Shown here: positions 1 through 6,607 of the stretch, piece after piece
Numbering within the stretch: the stretch's first letter is position 1
Layout: every line of letters starts with the position of its first letter
Assembly: GCA_002390225.1 (NCBI GenBank)
Contig: DGOW01000102.1
Location: 19,728-37,456, forward strand
Origin: Gemmatimonadales bacterium UBA4456
GTDB taxonomy: Bacteria; Gemmatimonadota; Gemmatimonadetes; Longimicrobiales; Gaopeijiaceae
Direction of reading: 5' to 3'
Length of the DNA stretch: 17,729 nt
The notes under the pieces: generated by a model
Told to the model about the DNA's origin: nothing
Seen by the model: the letters and a program-made list of their open reading frames with translations, nothing else
The model's database searches: none
Position numbers and translations under genes: made by a program

Positions 1-1415
1 AGTCGTTCGACTGGCGCTTCAACAACCGTCTGATCTTCGAGGAGGGGCCCGGTGAGGGATCCCGTGAGGTCGTCCGGCAAGGATACGAAGAGCTCCAGCG
101 GGCGACCCGTGATCTCGAGCTGACCATTCTGGCGCAGGTAGACGGGAGCCGGCGCCGCATGTCTAACGAGCAACGGTTACAATCCAGAATTACCTACGCG
201 CTCGCGTTTGTGGCACTCTTCGCGACGCTCATCGTCGCGCGTGTAGCGTATCGCTACCGCAGTCTGACCGTCGAGCAGGAGAAGCGGCGACGCGAGGCTG
301 TCCAGGCGCGAAGAGAGATCGATGCGCTTCTCGAAGCAACCGACGACGGCGTGCTCGGTCTCGATCTCGATGGGCGGTGTACCTCGCTGAATCGGGCGGG
401 CGCGCGGCTTCTGGGTTACACCGAGACCGAGATATGTGGGCGGGACCTGCACGCGACGATCTTCCACTCCAACCCGGACGGCAGCCAGGCGGCACGAGAG
501 ACGTCTCCCGTCCTCGCGGCGGCCACCCAGGGTGACGCCCTGGAATCCGAGGAGGGTGCCGTTCTGTGGCGTCGGAGGCGGATTCCGTTCCCTGCTCGAT
601 GGTCGCTCCTTCCGATGATCGATGGCACCGAGCTTCGCGGTGCGGTCCTTACGTTCACTGACATGACCGAGACGCTCGAGCGTGAACACGCGCTCAGGAG
701 GGCAGTGCGCCATCGCGAGGATGTCGTCTCGATCGTCTCGCATGATTTGCGCAATCCCCTCGGTGTCGCTCTCGCTGCAGCGGACCTTCTGCTGGACCTC
801 CCGCTCGACGAGCAGAAGAGACGACGCCAGGCCGAGATCATTCGTCGGTCGGGAAAGCGGATGCAGAATCTCATCGAGGACCTGCTCGACGCATCCCGGA
901 TCGAGGCAGGGATTTTTGTCGTTCGGCCGTCGCAGGAGGATCTGATTCCGATTTTGCACGAGGCCGTGTCCCTCTTCGAGCTCCAGGCGTCTTCACGCTC
1001 GATCGATCTGCGCGTCGAGGGCGACGAGCCGGTCTTCGCTCGAGTCGACCGAGACCGGATCATCCAGGGCGTCTCGAACCTTCTCGACAACGCCGTTCGA
1101 CTGACGCCGGATGGCGGGCGTGTCGTCGCCTCGGCCTGCGTCGACGGACCGTGGGTACGGATCTCCGTGCGCGATACGGGCCCCGGGGTCCCGACCAGGA
1201 TTGCCGGTCGGATCTTCGATCGATTCTTGCAGGGTGAAGAGCGAGACGGTGGCTCCGCAGGGTTGGGTCTGGCGATCGTGAAAGGGGTCGCAGCGGCTCA
1301 TGACGGGACGGCTGAGCTGGAGTCGACCCCGAATGAGGGAAGCACGTTCACCTTGCAGCTTCCGGTTTCCGGGCCTGCGGTGGGTGAGGAACGGGCCACG
1401 GATGTCCGGACCTAG
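1..1415 (+). CDS. Membrane PAS-domain sensor histidine kinase (5' end outside window)
   Basis: Two-component sensor kinase that should autophosphorylate a histidine and pass the phosphate to a response regulator; no regulator is in the window. The frame is open from base 3, 52 codons before the first ATG at 159, so that ATG is probably internal and the gene is cut by the window edge. In order there is a charged helical stretch, one membrane segment (ITYALAFVALFATLIVARVA, about 189-248), a coiled linker, a PAS domain (about 320-670), a HisKA dimerisation helix with the H-box SHDLRNPLG (His codon 741-743), and an HATPase domain. The HATPase shows N-box NLLDNAV, G1 box DTGPGV and G2 box GLGLAIVKG. 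All catalytic boxes look intact. The visible N-terminus resembles the last helix of an extracytoplasmic helical-bundle or CHASE3-like sensor, which is inference. The ligand is unknown. Its TAG stop lies inside a 20-bp tandem repeat. Confidence 0.93.
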   Translation, partial: SFDWRFNNRLIFEEGPGEGSREVVRQGYEELQRATRDLELTILAQVDGSRRRMSNEQRLQSRITYALAFVALFATLIVARVAYRYRSLTVEQEKRRREAVQARREIDALLEATDDGVLGLDLDGRCTSLNRAGARLLGYTETEICGRDLHATIFHSNPDGSQAARETSPVLAAATQGDALESEEGAVLWRRRRIPFPARWSLLPMIDGTELRGAVLTFTDMTETLEREHALRRAVRHREDVVSIVSHDLRNPLGVALAAADLLLDLPLDEQKRRRQAEIIRRSGKRMQNLIEDLLDASRIEAGIFVVRPSQEDLIPILHEAVSLFELQASSRSIDLRVEGDEPVFARVDRDRIIQGVSNLLDNAVRLTPDGGRVVASACVDGPWVRISVRDTGPGVPTRIAGRIFDRFLQGEERDGGSAGLGLAIVKGVAAAHDGTAELESTPNEGSTFTLQLPVSGPAVGEERATDVRT

Positions 1416-1446
1416 AACGGCACTATCGGACCTGGAACGGCGCTAC
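1407..1446. repeat. 20-bp tandem duplication carrying both convergent stop codons
   Basis: Copy 1 (1407-1426) is CGGACCTAGAACGGCACTAT and copy 2 (1427-1446) is CGGACCTGGAACGGCGCTAC; 17 of 20 positions match. The kinase stop TAG (1413-1415, + strand) is in copy 1. The phosphodiesterase stop (1443-1445, - strand) is in copy 2. I see no stem-loop with a T-run, so this does not look like a terminator. Confidence 0.8.
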
Positions 1447-2216
1447 TGGGAAGAGATCGTCTCGGCCCATGCCAGCATTCGTCCTACCTGATTTGTGGTG
1501 ATACGGCGTACCCCGAGCTCGAGGAGTCTCGACGCCTGGTCGACCTGGTCGACGGTCCACACGGCGAGGGGTACCCCCAATGCGTCTGCACGCTCGGTCA
1601 GGGTTGACTGAGCGAGCAGGATCCGTGCGTCGAAGTCGAGCAGGCTGCGCGGATCATCGGCGACTCGAGCGAAGGCGCTGTCGATGCGCTCCTCATGCTC
1701 GACGATAGGTCCGATCAGGGCTTCGGGCGCATGCGCCCGCACTGCATCGAGCAATGCCCAATTCATCGAGATGAAGACTGTCCGGTCCAACAGGTCCGCA
1801 TCCCGCGTCACGGCCACCACGTTCTGCACGTCCGAGATCGCTCGCACGCCCTTGACCTCGCAGAAGACGGTGGTGACTCGACTACGGATCGCGTCGAGAG
1901 CGGCCGCGAGGGTCGGAAGAGGCTCGTCGGCGAAGGCGTGATCGAACCAGGAGCCGGCGTCGAGTCCTGTGAGATCACGCGCGGGGATCGCCGTGATCTC
2001 ACCCTGGCCATCGGTGGTGCGGTCCAGCGTTTCGTCATGTAGCAGGACGGGGATGCCGTCGGTTGTCGTGTGGAGGTCGAACTCGACTGCCGTGGCGCCA
2101 GCGTCGAGCGCGAGGAGCAGAGCTGCGATCGTGTTCTCAGGGGCCCGGGCGCTGTAGCCACGGTGCGCGATGATCTCGATCGGCTGGTCGAGATCAAAGG
2201 GCGAATCGGGTGTCAT
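1443..2216 (-). CDS. Glycerophosphodiester phosphodiesterase (GDPD/UgpQ type)
   Basis: It should hydrolyse glycerophosphodiesters, the deacylated phospholipids, to sn-glycerol 3-phosphate and an alcohol. There is no signal peptide, so it acts in the cytoplasm like UgpQ rather than periplasmic GlpQ. At 257 residues it has normal length for the TIM-barrel GDPD family. The family signature is complete: IIAHRG (His18, Arg19), APENT, VEFDLHTTTDG (Glu45, Asp47), VLLHDETLDRTT (His60), LDAGSWF, and FCEVKG (Glu120, Lys122). The C-terminal RLLELGVRRITTNQ is the usual end of the barrel. The ATG at 2216 is the first in frame; there is no convincing Shine-Dalgarno before it. It stands alone and converges on the histidine kinase with 27 bp between the stops. 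No glycerol-phosphate transporter gene is nearby, so its substrate source is not shown. Confidence 0.93.
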   Translation of the reverse strand: MTPDSPFDLDQPIEIIAHRGYSARAPENTIAALLLALDAGATAVEFDLHTTTDGIPVLLHDETLDRTTDGQGEITAIPARDLTGLDAGSWFDHAFADEPLPTLAAALDAIRSRVTTVFCEVKGVRAISDVQNVVAVTRDADLLDRTVFISMNWALLDAVRAHAPEALIGPIVEHEERIDSAFARVADDPRSLLDFDARILLAQSTLTERADALGVPLAVWTVDQVDQASRLLELGVRRITTNQVGRMLAWAETISSQ

Positions 2217-2490
2217 GTGGACGTCTGACAGGCGAAGGTGAAGTCGATTCTCAAACCTCGTTCCGCTGAGCGGTCCCCTCGTTGGGTGCCCCTCTCCAAG
2301 GGTGGTTCGTTCTCGTAACGGTGTTCATACGTTGAAGTGAACGTAACAAACCAGTTCGGACTGGCCCGGATCCCGTTCCAAACCCCTGGGCTACACATCA
2401 GTCGAAGCATACGGACGAAACGAAGGCGAACCGCATCCACAGAGGAACCTTGGGCGCACGCGTGACTGCTCACTTCGGGACAGCTGCTGT
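2217..2490. other. Non-coding stretch upstream of the phosphodiesterase
   Basis: No reading frame here looks like protein. The region must contain the promoter of the leftward phosphodiesterase gene, but I could not settle on -35 and -10 boxes. Small dyads are present: CCAGT-tcgg-ACTGG at 2351-2364, and GTTCA/TGAAC across about 2322-2341. Neither is followed by a T-run. Together with the remnant and hairpin that follow, about 500 bp here lack an intact gene. Confidence 0.5.
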
Positions 2491-2643
2491 TCAAAGGACC
2501 GCGGTGGCATCGATCTCGACTTCCCTTTCGAGCTTCGTACCGTGCGTCGTGACCATGTGGTCGGGACGATTGGTGACGGTCGTGGTGAGATCAGCATCGA
2601 CCCAGGCGCCGGTTCCGTTCGGCTTCGCCGGACGCGCAACTGA
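2491..2643 (+). pseudogene. 3' remnant of a DUF4097-like (putative adhesin) gene
   Basis: In + frame 1 the 50 codons before the TGA at 2641-2643 read like the C-terminus of the DUF4097 beta-solenoid family. They contain GGIDLDFPFEL, then VVGTIGDGRGEISID, then GAGSVRLRR. Family members typically end with a G-[SI]-I-x-x-DFP strand, a GTIGDG turn and a final G-S-[IV]-x-L-x-R strand. The frame stays open back to 2347 but has no ATG, and residues before about 2491 (many Cys, Arg, Pro) do not look like the family. The other two + frames upstream show no continuation either. I infer that the front of the gene was deleted or scrambled, leaving a stub. An intact family member would normally be secreted and several hundred residues long. 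The hairpin 23 nt after the stop fits its old terminator. Confidence 0.5.
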
Positions 2644-2665
2644 CCCAACGATCTATCGCTGGACC

Positions 2666-2705
2666 AACGAGAGAGGCGGCTCAGCCCAGCCGCCCCCCTT
2701 TCGTT
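2666..2705. terminator. Bidirectional terminator-like hairpin between convergent ends
   Basis: The inner stem GGCGGCT (2675-2681) pairs perfectly with AGCCGCC (2688-2694) around a 6-nt loop. The outer stem AACGAGA (2666-2672) pairs with TTTCGTT (2699-2705), with one G-U pair and an internal loop. It lies 15 nt after the DUF2911 stop (- strand) and 23 nt after the remnant's stop (+ strand). The T-rich tract is short and imperfect on either strand, so termination efficiency is uncertain. Confidence 0.55.
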
Positions 2706-2719
2706 CATCCCGCTTCCGA

Positions 2720-3298
2720 TCAGCGTCGGGCGATCGGAAGATCGAAGGTAGTACGCTCCCAGGCGAACGTCAGCATCCCGGACCACCCGGAACCCCTGAA
2801 GCTGAAGGTCAGCGTCTCGACGTGCTCGCCCGTTTCCCGGGGCCGGACGACGACGCTGCCTACATCTGATGATCGGACGTCCGGGCTGATCGGAATTCCC
2901 CACCGATTCGTGTTGGAGTTCACGACGACGGTCCACTCGGTCTCGCCTGTGATCGCGTAAAGCGAGTACGAACCAGCCTCCAGGTCCACCGACCCCACAC
3001 GTGCAGGGAAGGGTAGATGGAGCGTCGTGGGCTCGTTCGCACCCATGCGCCAGGGTTGCCCGAACGGGTCAAGGCCGCCCACGATGGCACGGCCTCGGGT
3101 CGAGGGCCGGCCGAAGCAGAGCTTGGCTTCGGCGTCACCGAGCCGGACAATCACGGAGTCGAGCGGACTCGGGCGCTCTGCGAGCGCTTCGGGCGCTCCA
3201 CGGAACTGGCACTCCTGCGCCTGTGCCGGAGTGCCCAGCACCCCAGCGGCTACCGATACCCCGGCGGCAAGCAGCAACCGTGTCATTGTCATGGACAT
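2720..3298 (-). CDS. Secreted DUF2911 family protein
   Basis: Unknown biochemical function; the family is defined by sequence and is common in Bacteroidota and Gemmatimonadota. The 192-residue product starts with a signal peptide (MTRLLLAAGVSVAAGVLG, predicted cleavage after TPAQA near residue 27), so it should be exported. Family marks are ERPSPLDSV (41-49), the core GRAIVGGLDPFGQPWRMGAN (69-88) followed by EPTTLHL, then LEAGSYSLYAI (106-116), EWTVVVNSNTNRWG (121-134) and a C-terminal beta-sandwich-like segment ending LTFAWERTTFDLP. The single Cys pair (Cys30, Cys61) could form a disulphide. ATG codons occur at 3298, 3292 and 3286; I chose 3298 because a weak GAGAG lies about 9 nt upstream. 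A terminator-like hairpin follows the stop. A possible small gene lies 60 bp upstream on the same strand. Confidence 0.88.
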   Translation of the reverse strand: MSMTMTRLLLAAGVSVAAGVLGTPAQAQECQFRGAPEALAERPSPLDSVIVRLGDAEAKLCFGRPSTRGRAIVGGLDPFGQPWRMGANEPTTLHLPFPARVGSVDLEAGSYSLYAITGETEWTVVVNSNTNRWGIPISPDVRSSDVGSVVVRPRETGEHVETLTFSFRGSGWSGMLTFAWERTTFDLPIARR

Positions 3299-3358
3299 TC
3301 GTCAGCTCTCAGTGAGGGTTCCACCAAGTCGGATCTGTGCGGTCCGGGCGAGCGTTGC

Positions 3359-3703
3359 CTAGGCTTCCGGGAAGTCACTCCGTGCAGCTGATTGGTAAGC
3401 TCGTCGTGCATCCTCCCACCTCCACATCTCCTCGAGGGAAAGCTCCTCGAGGGAGCTCGCGCCGGCGTCGGGTGCTACACGGTGGTCCCCCGCTGCGTTC
3501 GCGAGCGGATCGTCTCTCGCCGCCGGCCTCCCCAGAGCAGCCAGGATCTCGAGGACACCGCTGACGAGGGCGCGACCCACAACGACCGGATCCCCTCCAG
3601 CGGGTATGTTCACCCGTGTGGTAACAGCGACGCCCCCAGTTTCCTTTCGCAGTTTTGGTTGGGAACAAGTTTTAAGGTACCCACGCCGGCTGATCCGAGT
3701 CAC
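3359..3703 (-). CDS. Possible small acidic hypothetical protein
   Basis: I do not recognise this family and am not sure it is a gene. The frame begins with GTG at 3703; a second GTG at 3613 would give a product of about 84 residues. The part after 3613 is rich in Asp, Glu, Ala and Leu, with a helix-like run VVVGRALVSGVLEILAALG. The middle section has mostly G or C in third codon positions, as expected for coding DNA in this genome. Competing frames are Arg/Ser/Pro-rich like typical shadow frames. A 12-bp direct repeat (period 15, at 3428-3454) encodes SLEEL-SLEEM and keeps frame. Against it, the last 20 codons have low GC at third positions, there is no good Shine-Dalgarno for either start, and no conserved motif is visible. 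If real it could be cotranscribed with DUF2911, 60 bp downstream. Confidence 0.3.
   Translation of the reverse strand: MTRISRRGYLKTCSQPKLRKETGGVAVTTRVNIPAGGDPVVVGRALVSGVLEILAALGRPAARDDPLANAAGDHRVAPDAGASSLEELSLEEMWRWEDARRAYQSAARSDFPEA
3428..3454. repeat. 12-bp direct repeat, period 15
   Basis: CTCCTCGAGGGA occurs at 3428-3439 and again at 3443-3454. The period is a multiple of three and reads as a 5-residue repeat in the leftward hypothetical ORF. Confidence 0.7.
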
Positions 3704-3785
3704 GGCCCGTGTCGTGCTCTTCCGTCGACCTTGGGACTATCCTACCTATGGCTGCGGCGCTGTCCCGAACCATGGTGGAGACGAG

Positions 3786-4268
3786 ATGAGCTTCGAATTG
3801 AAGGATTCCGCGGGATCGGACGAGTCGGGCTTCCGATTCTGGCACTCTGTGCCGGTCCGGTTCCGTGACGTCGACGTAGCTGGCCACGCCCATCACGCAG
3901 ATGCGCTCATCTACTTCGAAGAGGCTCGCTGGGCGTACTGGACCCAGGTGGTCGGTCAGACTCGCGTCGAAGACCTGAACTACGTCCTGGCTGAATGCCG
4001 GGTTCGTTGGCACGCGCGCGTCCTGTGGCCTCAAACCGTATCGGTCGGGGTTCGGGTGTCCCGAGTCGGTCGCAAGCACTTCGAGATGCAGTATGAGGTG
4101 CGCTCGGAAGACGGAGAGAAGCTTCAGAGCGGTTCGACCGTCCAAGTGATGTATGACTATGCGGTGGGAGGGTCGACGCTCATGCCGAACGATCTGCGCC
4201 AGACCCTGGAACGCTTCGACGGGCCGTTCGACGAGGACCTGGCTTCTCAGGTGCAATCTGGCATGTAA
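3786..4268 (+). CDS. Hotdog-fold acyl-CoA thioesterase (4HBT/FadM-YbgC type)
   Basis: It should hydrolyse an acyl-CoA thioester in the cytoplasm; the acyl chain is not deducible. The 160-residue product has the family's N-terminal signature VRFRDVDVAGHAHHADALIY, followed by FEEARWAYW. Asp30 sits where the catalytic Asp of Pseudomonas 4-hydroxybenzoyl-CoA thioesterase lies, and the GHAHH segment parallels the GHxNN of FadM-like enzymes. The following strands (CRVRWHARVLWPQTVSVGVR, then VSRVGRKHFEMQYEV) match the hotdog sheet, and the length is normal. The frame is open back to an ATG at 3606, but I take ATG 3786: GGAG precedes it by 8 nt and the 60 extra residues are basic and unlike the family. 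It is transcribed divergently from DUF2911 with a 487-bp gap and stands alone. The paired residues suggest FadM/YbgC-like housekeeping, which is inference. Confidence 0.88.
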   Translation: MSFELKDSAGSDESGFRFWHSVPVRFRDVDVAGHAHHADALIYFEEARWAYWTQVVGQTRVEDLNYVLAECRVRWHARVLWPQTVSVGVRVSRVGRKHFEMQYEVRSEDGEKLQSGSTVQVMYDYAVGGSTLMPNDLRQTLERFDGPFDEDLASQVQSGM

Positions 4269-4339
4269 TGGTCCATTGAATAGACCCTGTCTCACTGCAG
4301 CACCGAGCAGGGCATGGCAGTGTGTCTCGAAGAAGTTGT

Positions 4340-4368
4340 TTGCCCGCTCCACGTTTTGTGAATAAAGT
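4340..4368 (+). promoter_or_regulatory. Candidate promoter for the TolB/TPR gene
   Basis: TTGCCC (4340-4345) is followed after 17 nt by TAAAGT (4363-4368); each matches 4 of 6 of the sigma70 consensus. This would give a 5' leader of about 140 nt. A weaker alternative is TTGGGA near 4400 with TTTAAG 18 nt later. The 247-bp gap between the thioesterase and this gene has no coding content. Confidence 0.35.
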
Positions 4369-4464
4369 TAAACGCTGTTCTGGCCGGGTTCTCGCACGTT
4401 TGGGATCTCCGGCTTTTCGTTGGTTTAAGAATTAGTGCGACATTCGGAATCCGGTCCGGATGAG

Positions 4465-4483
4465 CCCGCCTTGGCATGGCGGG
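4465..4483 (+). promoter_or_regulatory. Leader hairpin before the TolB/TPR gene
   Basis: CCCGCC (4465-4470) pairs with GGCGGG (4478-4483) around a 7-nt loop. It ends 19 nt before the Shine-Dalgarno AAGGAG (4503-4508). There is no T-run, so it is more likely an mRNA-stabilising or translation-affecting element than a terminator. Confidence 0.4.
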
Positions 4484-4515
4484 TCCACCGTCGGGAAAAC
4501 CCAAGGAGATAAGGA

Positions 4516-6258
4516 ATGCTTGGACGGCTCAAGCTGATGTTCGCTGTGGCCATTGCCGCCGTTGTGATCGTCCCCGCGGCTGAGATCGCCGCTCAGGACG
4601 GCGGACGCTTTCAGGTCATCATTCCGTACTTCGAGCCTCTCGAGGACGCGGACGACGGATTCGGTAAGGACGTTTCCAAGGAGCTCCGTAAGCTCCTGGA
4701 AGACTTCCCGACCCATGTCGCGATGGAAGAAGGCGACATCAAGGATGAAGCTAAGCGCTTCGACATGAAGATCGACGACCTGAACTGCATCTACACGCGG
4801 CAGCTCGCGTCCCAGATCAATGTCCCTGTCGCCATCTGCGCGAGCTATAACGAAGTGTCGAAAGACAACTTCACGGTGACTGCAGAGGTATGGGATATCG
4901 CGGGTTCCGAGTCGTTCCCCATAGAAGCTTTCCCGGCGACTAAGGATGACCGGGACATGGCCGCCCAGCATATCTTCGAGCAGTTCGAGCGGTATTCGAC
5001 CACGGTCCGTTCGGCCGCCATCTGCAATGACTACTACGCGTCGCAGCAGTGGGACAACGCACTACGCAACTGCGATGAGTCGCTCGCGCTGAACCCGAGC
5101 CAGATCGGAGCGCGCTATCTGCGTGGTCGCATCCTCTATGAAATGGAGCGGTTGGACGAGTCGTTCGTCGAGCTGGAGACTGTGCTCGACACGAACCCGT
5201 ACCATGAAGACGCGCTTCAGCTGGCCGGCTATATCGCCGCCGTCAGCGAGCAGGACGACAAGGCGCGTGACTATTACTCGCGCTACCTGGACATCAACCC
5301 GGGCAACGCGGCCATTCGGATGCGGATCGCGTACGAACTGGCTCAGGCCGGTGACCCGGTAGGTGCGATGGAGTTCATTCAAGTGGGCCTCGACGTTGAT
5401 GCCGAGAACGTCGACCTGCACGAGCAGTACGGTGGATTTGCCTTCAGCGCTGCGCTGGAGATTCAGCAGGAAGCGGCCGTAGGTGCCCAGAACGGTGGGG
5501 ATGCCGTCGCCCCGGAAGCCGTAGGGTACTATAGGGAAGCCATCTCCTCGTATGAGAAGGTGTTCGAGGCGAAGGGCGCCGAGACGCCCGTCGGTCACCT
5601 TTCCAACGTGGTATCGGCTTACATCCAGCTGGAAGAGCTCGACAACGCGGTCATGATGAGTGAACGCGTACTCGAGACGCATGCCGGTGAAGATCGCCTC
5701 TGGGTGCTTTACGCTGATGCGCTGCAGCGGTCCGATCGCCTGGATGACGCGATCGCCGCGCTCGACCGTGTGATGGAGATCAACCCTGACCACCCGAGTG
5801 CCGCTCTGCGCCAGGGCAACTGGCTGATCCAGGCCGGGCGACTCGAGGATGCGGTGTCGGTCCTCTCGCGTGCTGCCGAGGGGAACCCGGCGCAGGCCGA
5901 GCAGGCTGGGCGGATGGTCTTCGCCGAGGCGTACCAGAACGGGTACCAGAAGGACAACTTCCAGTACACGATCGACGGTATGCTCGCTGGTAAGCAGCTC
6001 CCGAACCTCGGTGAGGAAATGCGTAACCAGATGAACTTCTGGCACGCCTTCAGCCTGTACCGGAAGGCCGTAGTGGACCAGGAGCCGAACACGATCCAGT
6101 CTGCCCAGGCGACGCTCCCGGCGTTCCAGCAGGCGCTGCAGCTTCTGGGCAATGTCGGTGGCTACCCGGCCTCGGTGAACCTGAACCTCACGGAGCTCCA
6201 GGGTAACGTGGGTACCTACATCGAGATTCAGGAAGCGATCATCAAGCGCGGTCGCTGA
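4516..6258 (+). CDS. Secreted TolB-like N-domain plus TPR-repeat protein
   Basis: The 580-residue protein has a signal peptide (hydrophobic residues about 8-22, likely cleavage after AEIAA near 26), so it acts in the periplasm or outside. Residues about 31-160 (FQVIIPYFEPLED, then FGKDVSKELRKLLEDF, then QINVPVAICASYNEV, then FTVTAEVWDI) follow the pattern of TolB/CsgG-like N-domains: a beta strand, a helix binding the name-giving fold, and a second strand pair. From about 164 to 465 there are about eight tetratricopeptide repeats; clear examples are at 164-197, 198-231, 232-265 and 395-428, ending in LNP, TNP, INP and INP turns. Four Cys (91, 108, 170, 186) could form disulphides. The C-terminal 115 residues are helical with no recognised domain. 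AAGGAG lies 7 nt before the ATG, and a strong terminator follows, so high expression from a single-gene unit is likely. A scaffold or envelope-assembly role is inference. Confidence 0.85.
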   Translation: MLGRLKLMFAVAIAAVVIVPAAEIAAQDGGRFQVIIPYFEPLEDADDGFGKDVSKELRKLLEDFPTHVAMEEGDIKDEAKRFDMKIDDLNCIYTRQLASQINVPVAICASYNEVSKDNFTVTAEVWDIAGSESFPIEAFPATKDDRDMAAQHIFEQFERYSTTVRSAAICNDYYASQQWDNALRNCDESLALNPSQIGARYLRGRILYEMERLDESFVELETVLDTNPYHEDALQLAGYIAAVSEQDDKARDYYSRYLDINPGNAAIRMRIAYELAQAGDPVGAMEFIQVGLDVDAENVDLHEQYGGFAFSAALEIQQEAAVGAQNGGDAVAPEAVGYYREAISSYEKVFEAKGAETPVGHLSNVVSAYIQLEELDNAVMMSERVLETHAGEDRLWVLYADALQRSDRLDDAIAALDRVMEINPDHPSAALRQGNWLIQAGRLEDAVSVLSRAAEGNPAQAEQAGRMVFAEAYQNGYQKDNFQYTIDGMLAGKQLPNLGEEMRNQMNFWHAFSLYRKAVVDQEPNTIQSAQATLPAFQQALQLLGNVGGYPASVNLNLTELQGNVGTYIEIQEAIIKRGR

Positions 6259-6274
6259 TGCTGATCTGACTGGA

Positions 6275-6292
6275 TCGCGGCTCAGGCCGCGA
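6275..6292 (+). other. Short stem-loop before the terminator
   Basis: TCGCGGC (6275-6281) pairs with GCCGCGA (6286-6292) around the tetraloop TCAG. It lies between the TPR stop and the intrinsic terminator, and may protect the mRNA 3' end. Confidence 0.45.
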
Positions 6293-6299
6293 ACCACGG

Positions 6300-6335
6300 G
6301 CGCCGCGGGGGATCTTCCCCCGCGGCGCTTTTTTT
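6300..6335 (+). terminator. Strong intrinsic terminator of the TolB/TPR gene
   Basis: GCGCCGCGGGGGA (6300-6312) pairs perfectly over 13 bp with TCCCCCGCGGCGC (6316-6328), with a 3-nt loop, followed by seven T (6329-6335). It is textbook in form and separates this gene from the downstream operon. Confidence 0.95.
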
Positions 6336-6387
6336 GTGACCACGCCTCGGGTAGGTGCTTCTTTCGGGTAGGGGCCGGGTTTGAGCA

Positions 6388-6423
6388 GGCCGCACCACGT
6401 GAGTTCTGCCGCGTAGTGCGGCC
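6388..6423. other. Long hairpin in the gap upstream of mraZ
   Basis: GGCCGCAC (6388-6395) pairs perfectly with GTGCGGCC (6416-6423). After one C-A mismatch the stem extends by ACG/CGT (6397-6399 with 6412-6414), leaving a 12-nt loop. No T-run follows on either strand, so it is not an intrinsic terminator. Confidence 0.5.
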
Positions 6424-6439
6424 GCGAGCTCATAATCGT

Positions 6440-6454
6440 GCCACTTCTCCCCAC
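6440..6454. promoter_or_regulatory. Distal partial MraZ-like operator
   Basis: GCCAC (6440-6444) and CCCAC (6450-6454) are separated by TTCTC. The 15-mer CCACTTCTCCCCACT occurs at 6441-6455 and identically at 6652-6666 in the proximal operator, 211 bp downstream. A -10-like CATAAT lies at 6431-6436, without a good -35. On the - strand the repeats read GTGGC and GTGGG. Confidence 0.45.
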
Positions 6455-6500
6455 TTCCTCTGGACAACCTTCGGGAAGACCTTCGGTTTTTGTTCGCATT

Positions 6501-6520
6501 TCAGAAAAATTTGTTTCTGA
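6501..6520. other. 7-bp dyad in an AT-rich patch
   Basis: TCAGAAA (6501-6507) and TTTCTGA (6514-6520) flank a 6-nt AT-rich centre. The shape suits a dimeric regulator site or a weak hairpin; no regulator is identifiable from sequence. Confidence 0.3.
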
Positions 6521-6607
6521 GCCGATCTGCGACATCCCAGCAGGCATAAGGGTGAAGTCCCTATTCGGTCCATACGGACCAGGGGAAGAAATTGGGAAAA
6601 CCTACCC

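Larger units (their letters stand above)
6336..6607. other. Non-coding gap upstream of the mra promoter
   Basis: No plausible gene on either strand; the leftward frames run through the terminator and have shadow-like composition. Structure present: the direct repeat TCGGGTAGG at about 6346 and 6364; a long hairpin at 6388-6423; the distal MraZ-like repeats at 6440-6454; the direct repeat ACCTTCGG near 6468 and 6482; the dyad TCAGAAA/TTTCTGA at 6501-6520; and the dyad GGTCC-atac-GGACC at 6567-6580. Confidence 0.6.

Noticed and set aside
2213..2494. 93-codon leftward frame upstream of the phosphodiesterase
   Set aside because: Composition is shadow-like and no motif or start signal supports it.
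3606..3785. 60-residue N-terminal extension of the thioesterase
   Set aside because: Basic, Pro/Arg-rich, unlike hotdog proteins; ATG 3786 has a good ribosome binding site and gives normal length.
4293..4322. CACTGC/GCAGTG hairpin after the thioesterase as a terminator
   Set aside because: Six base pairs around an 18-nt loop with no T-run; too weak to call.
5062..6297. 411-codon antisense frame opposite the TPR gene
   Set aside because: Runs through the intrinsic terminator hairpins and has only low-information Val/Leu/Arg composition; the + strand frame has signal peptide and TPRs.
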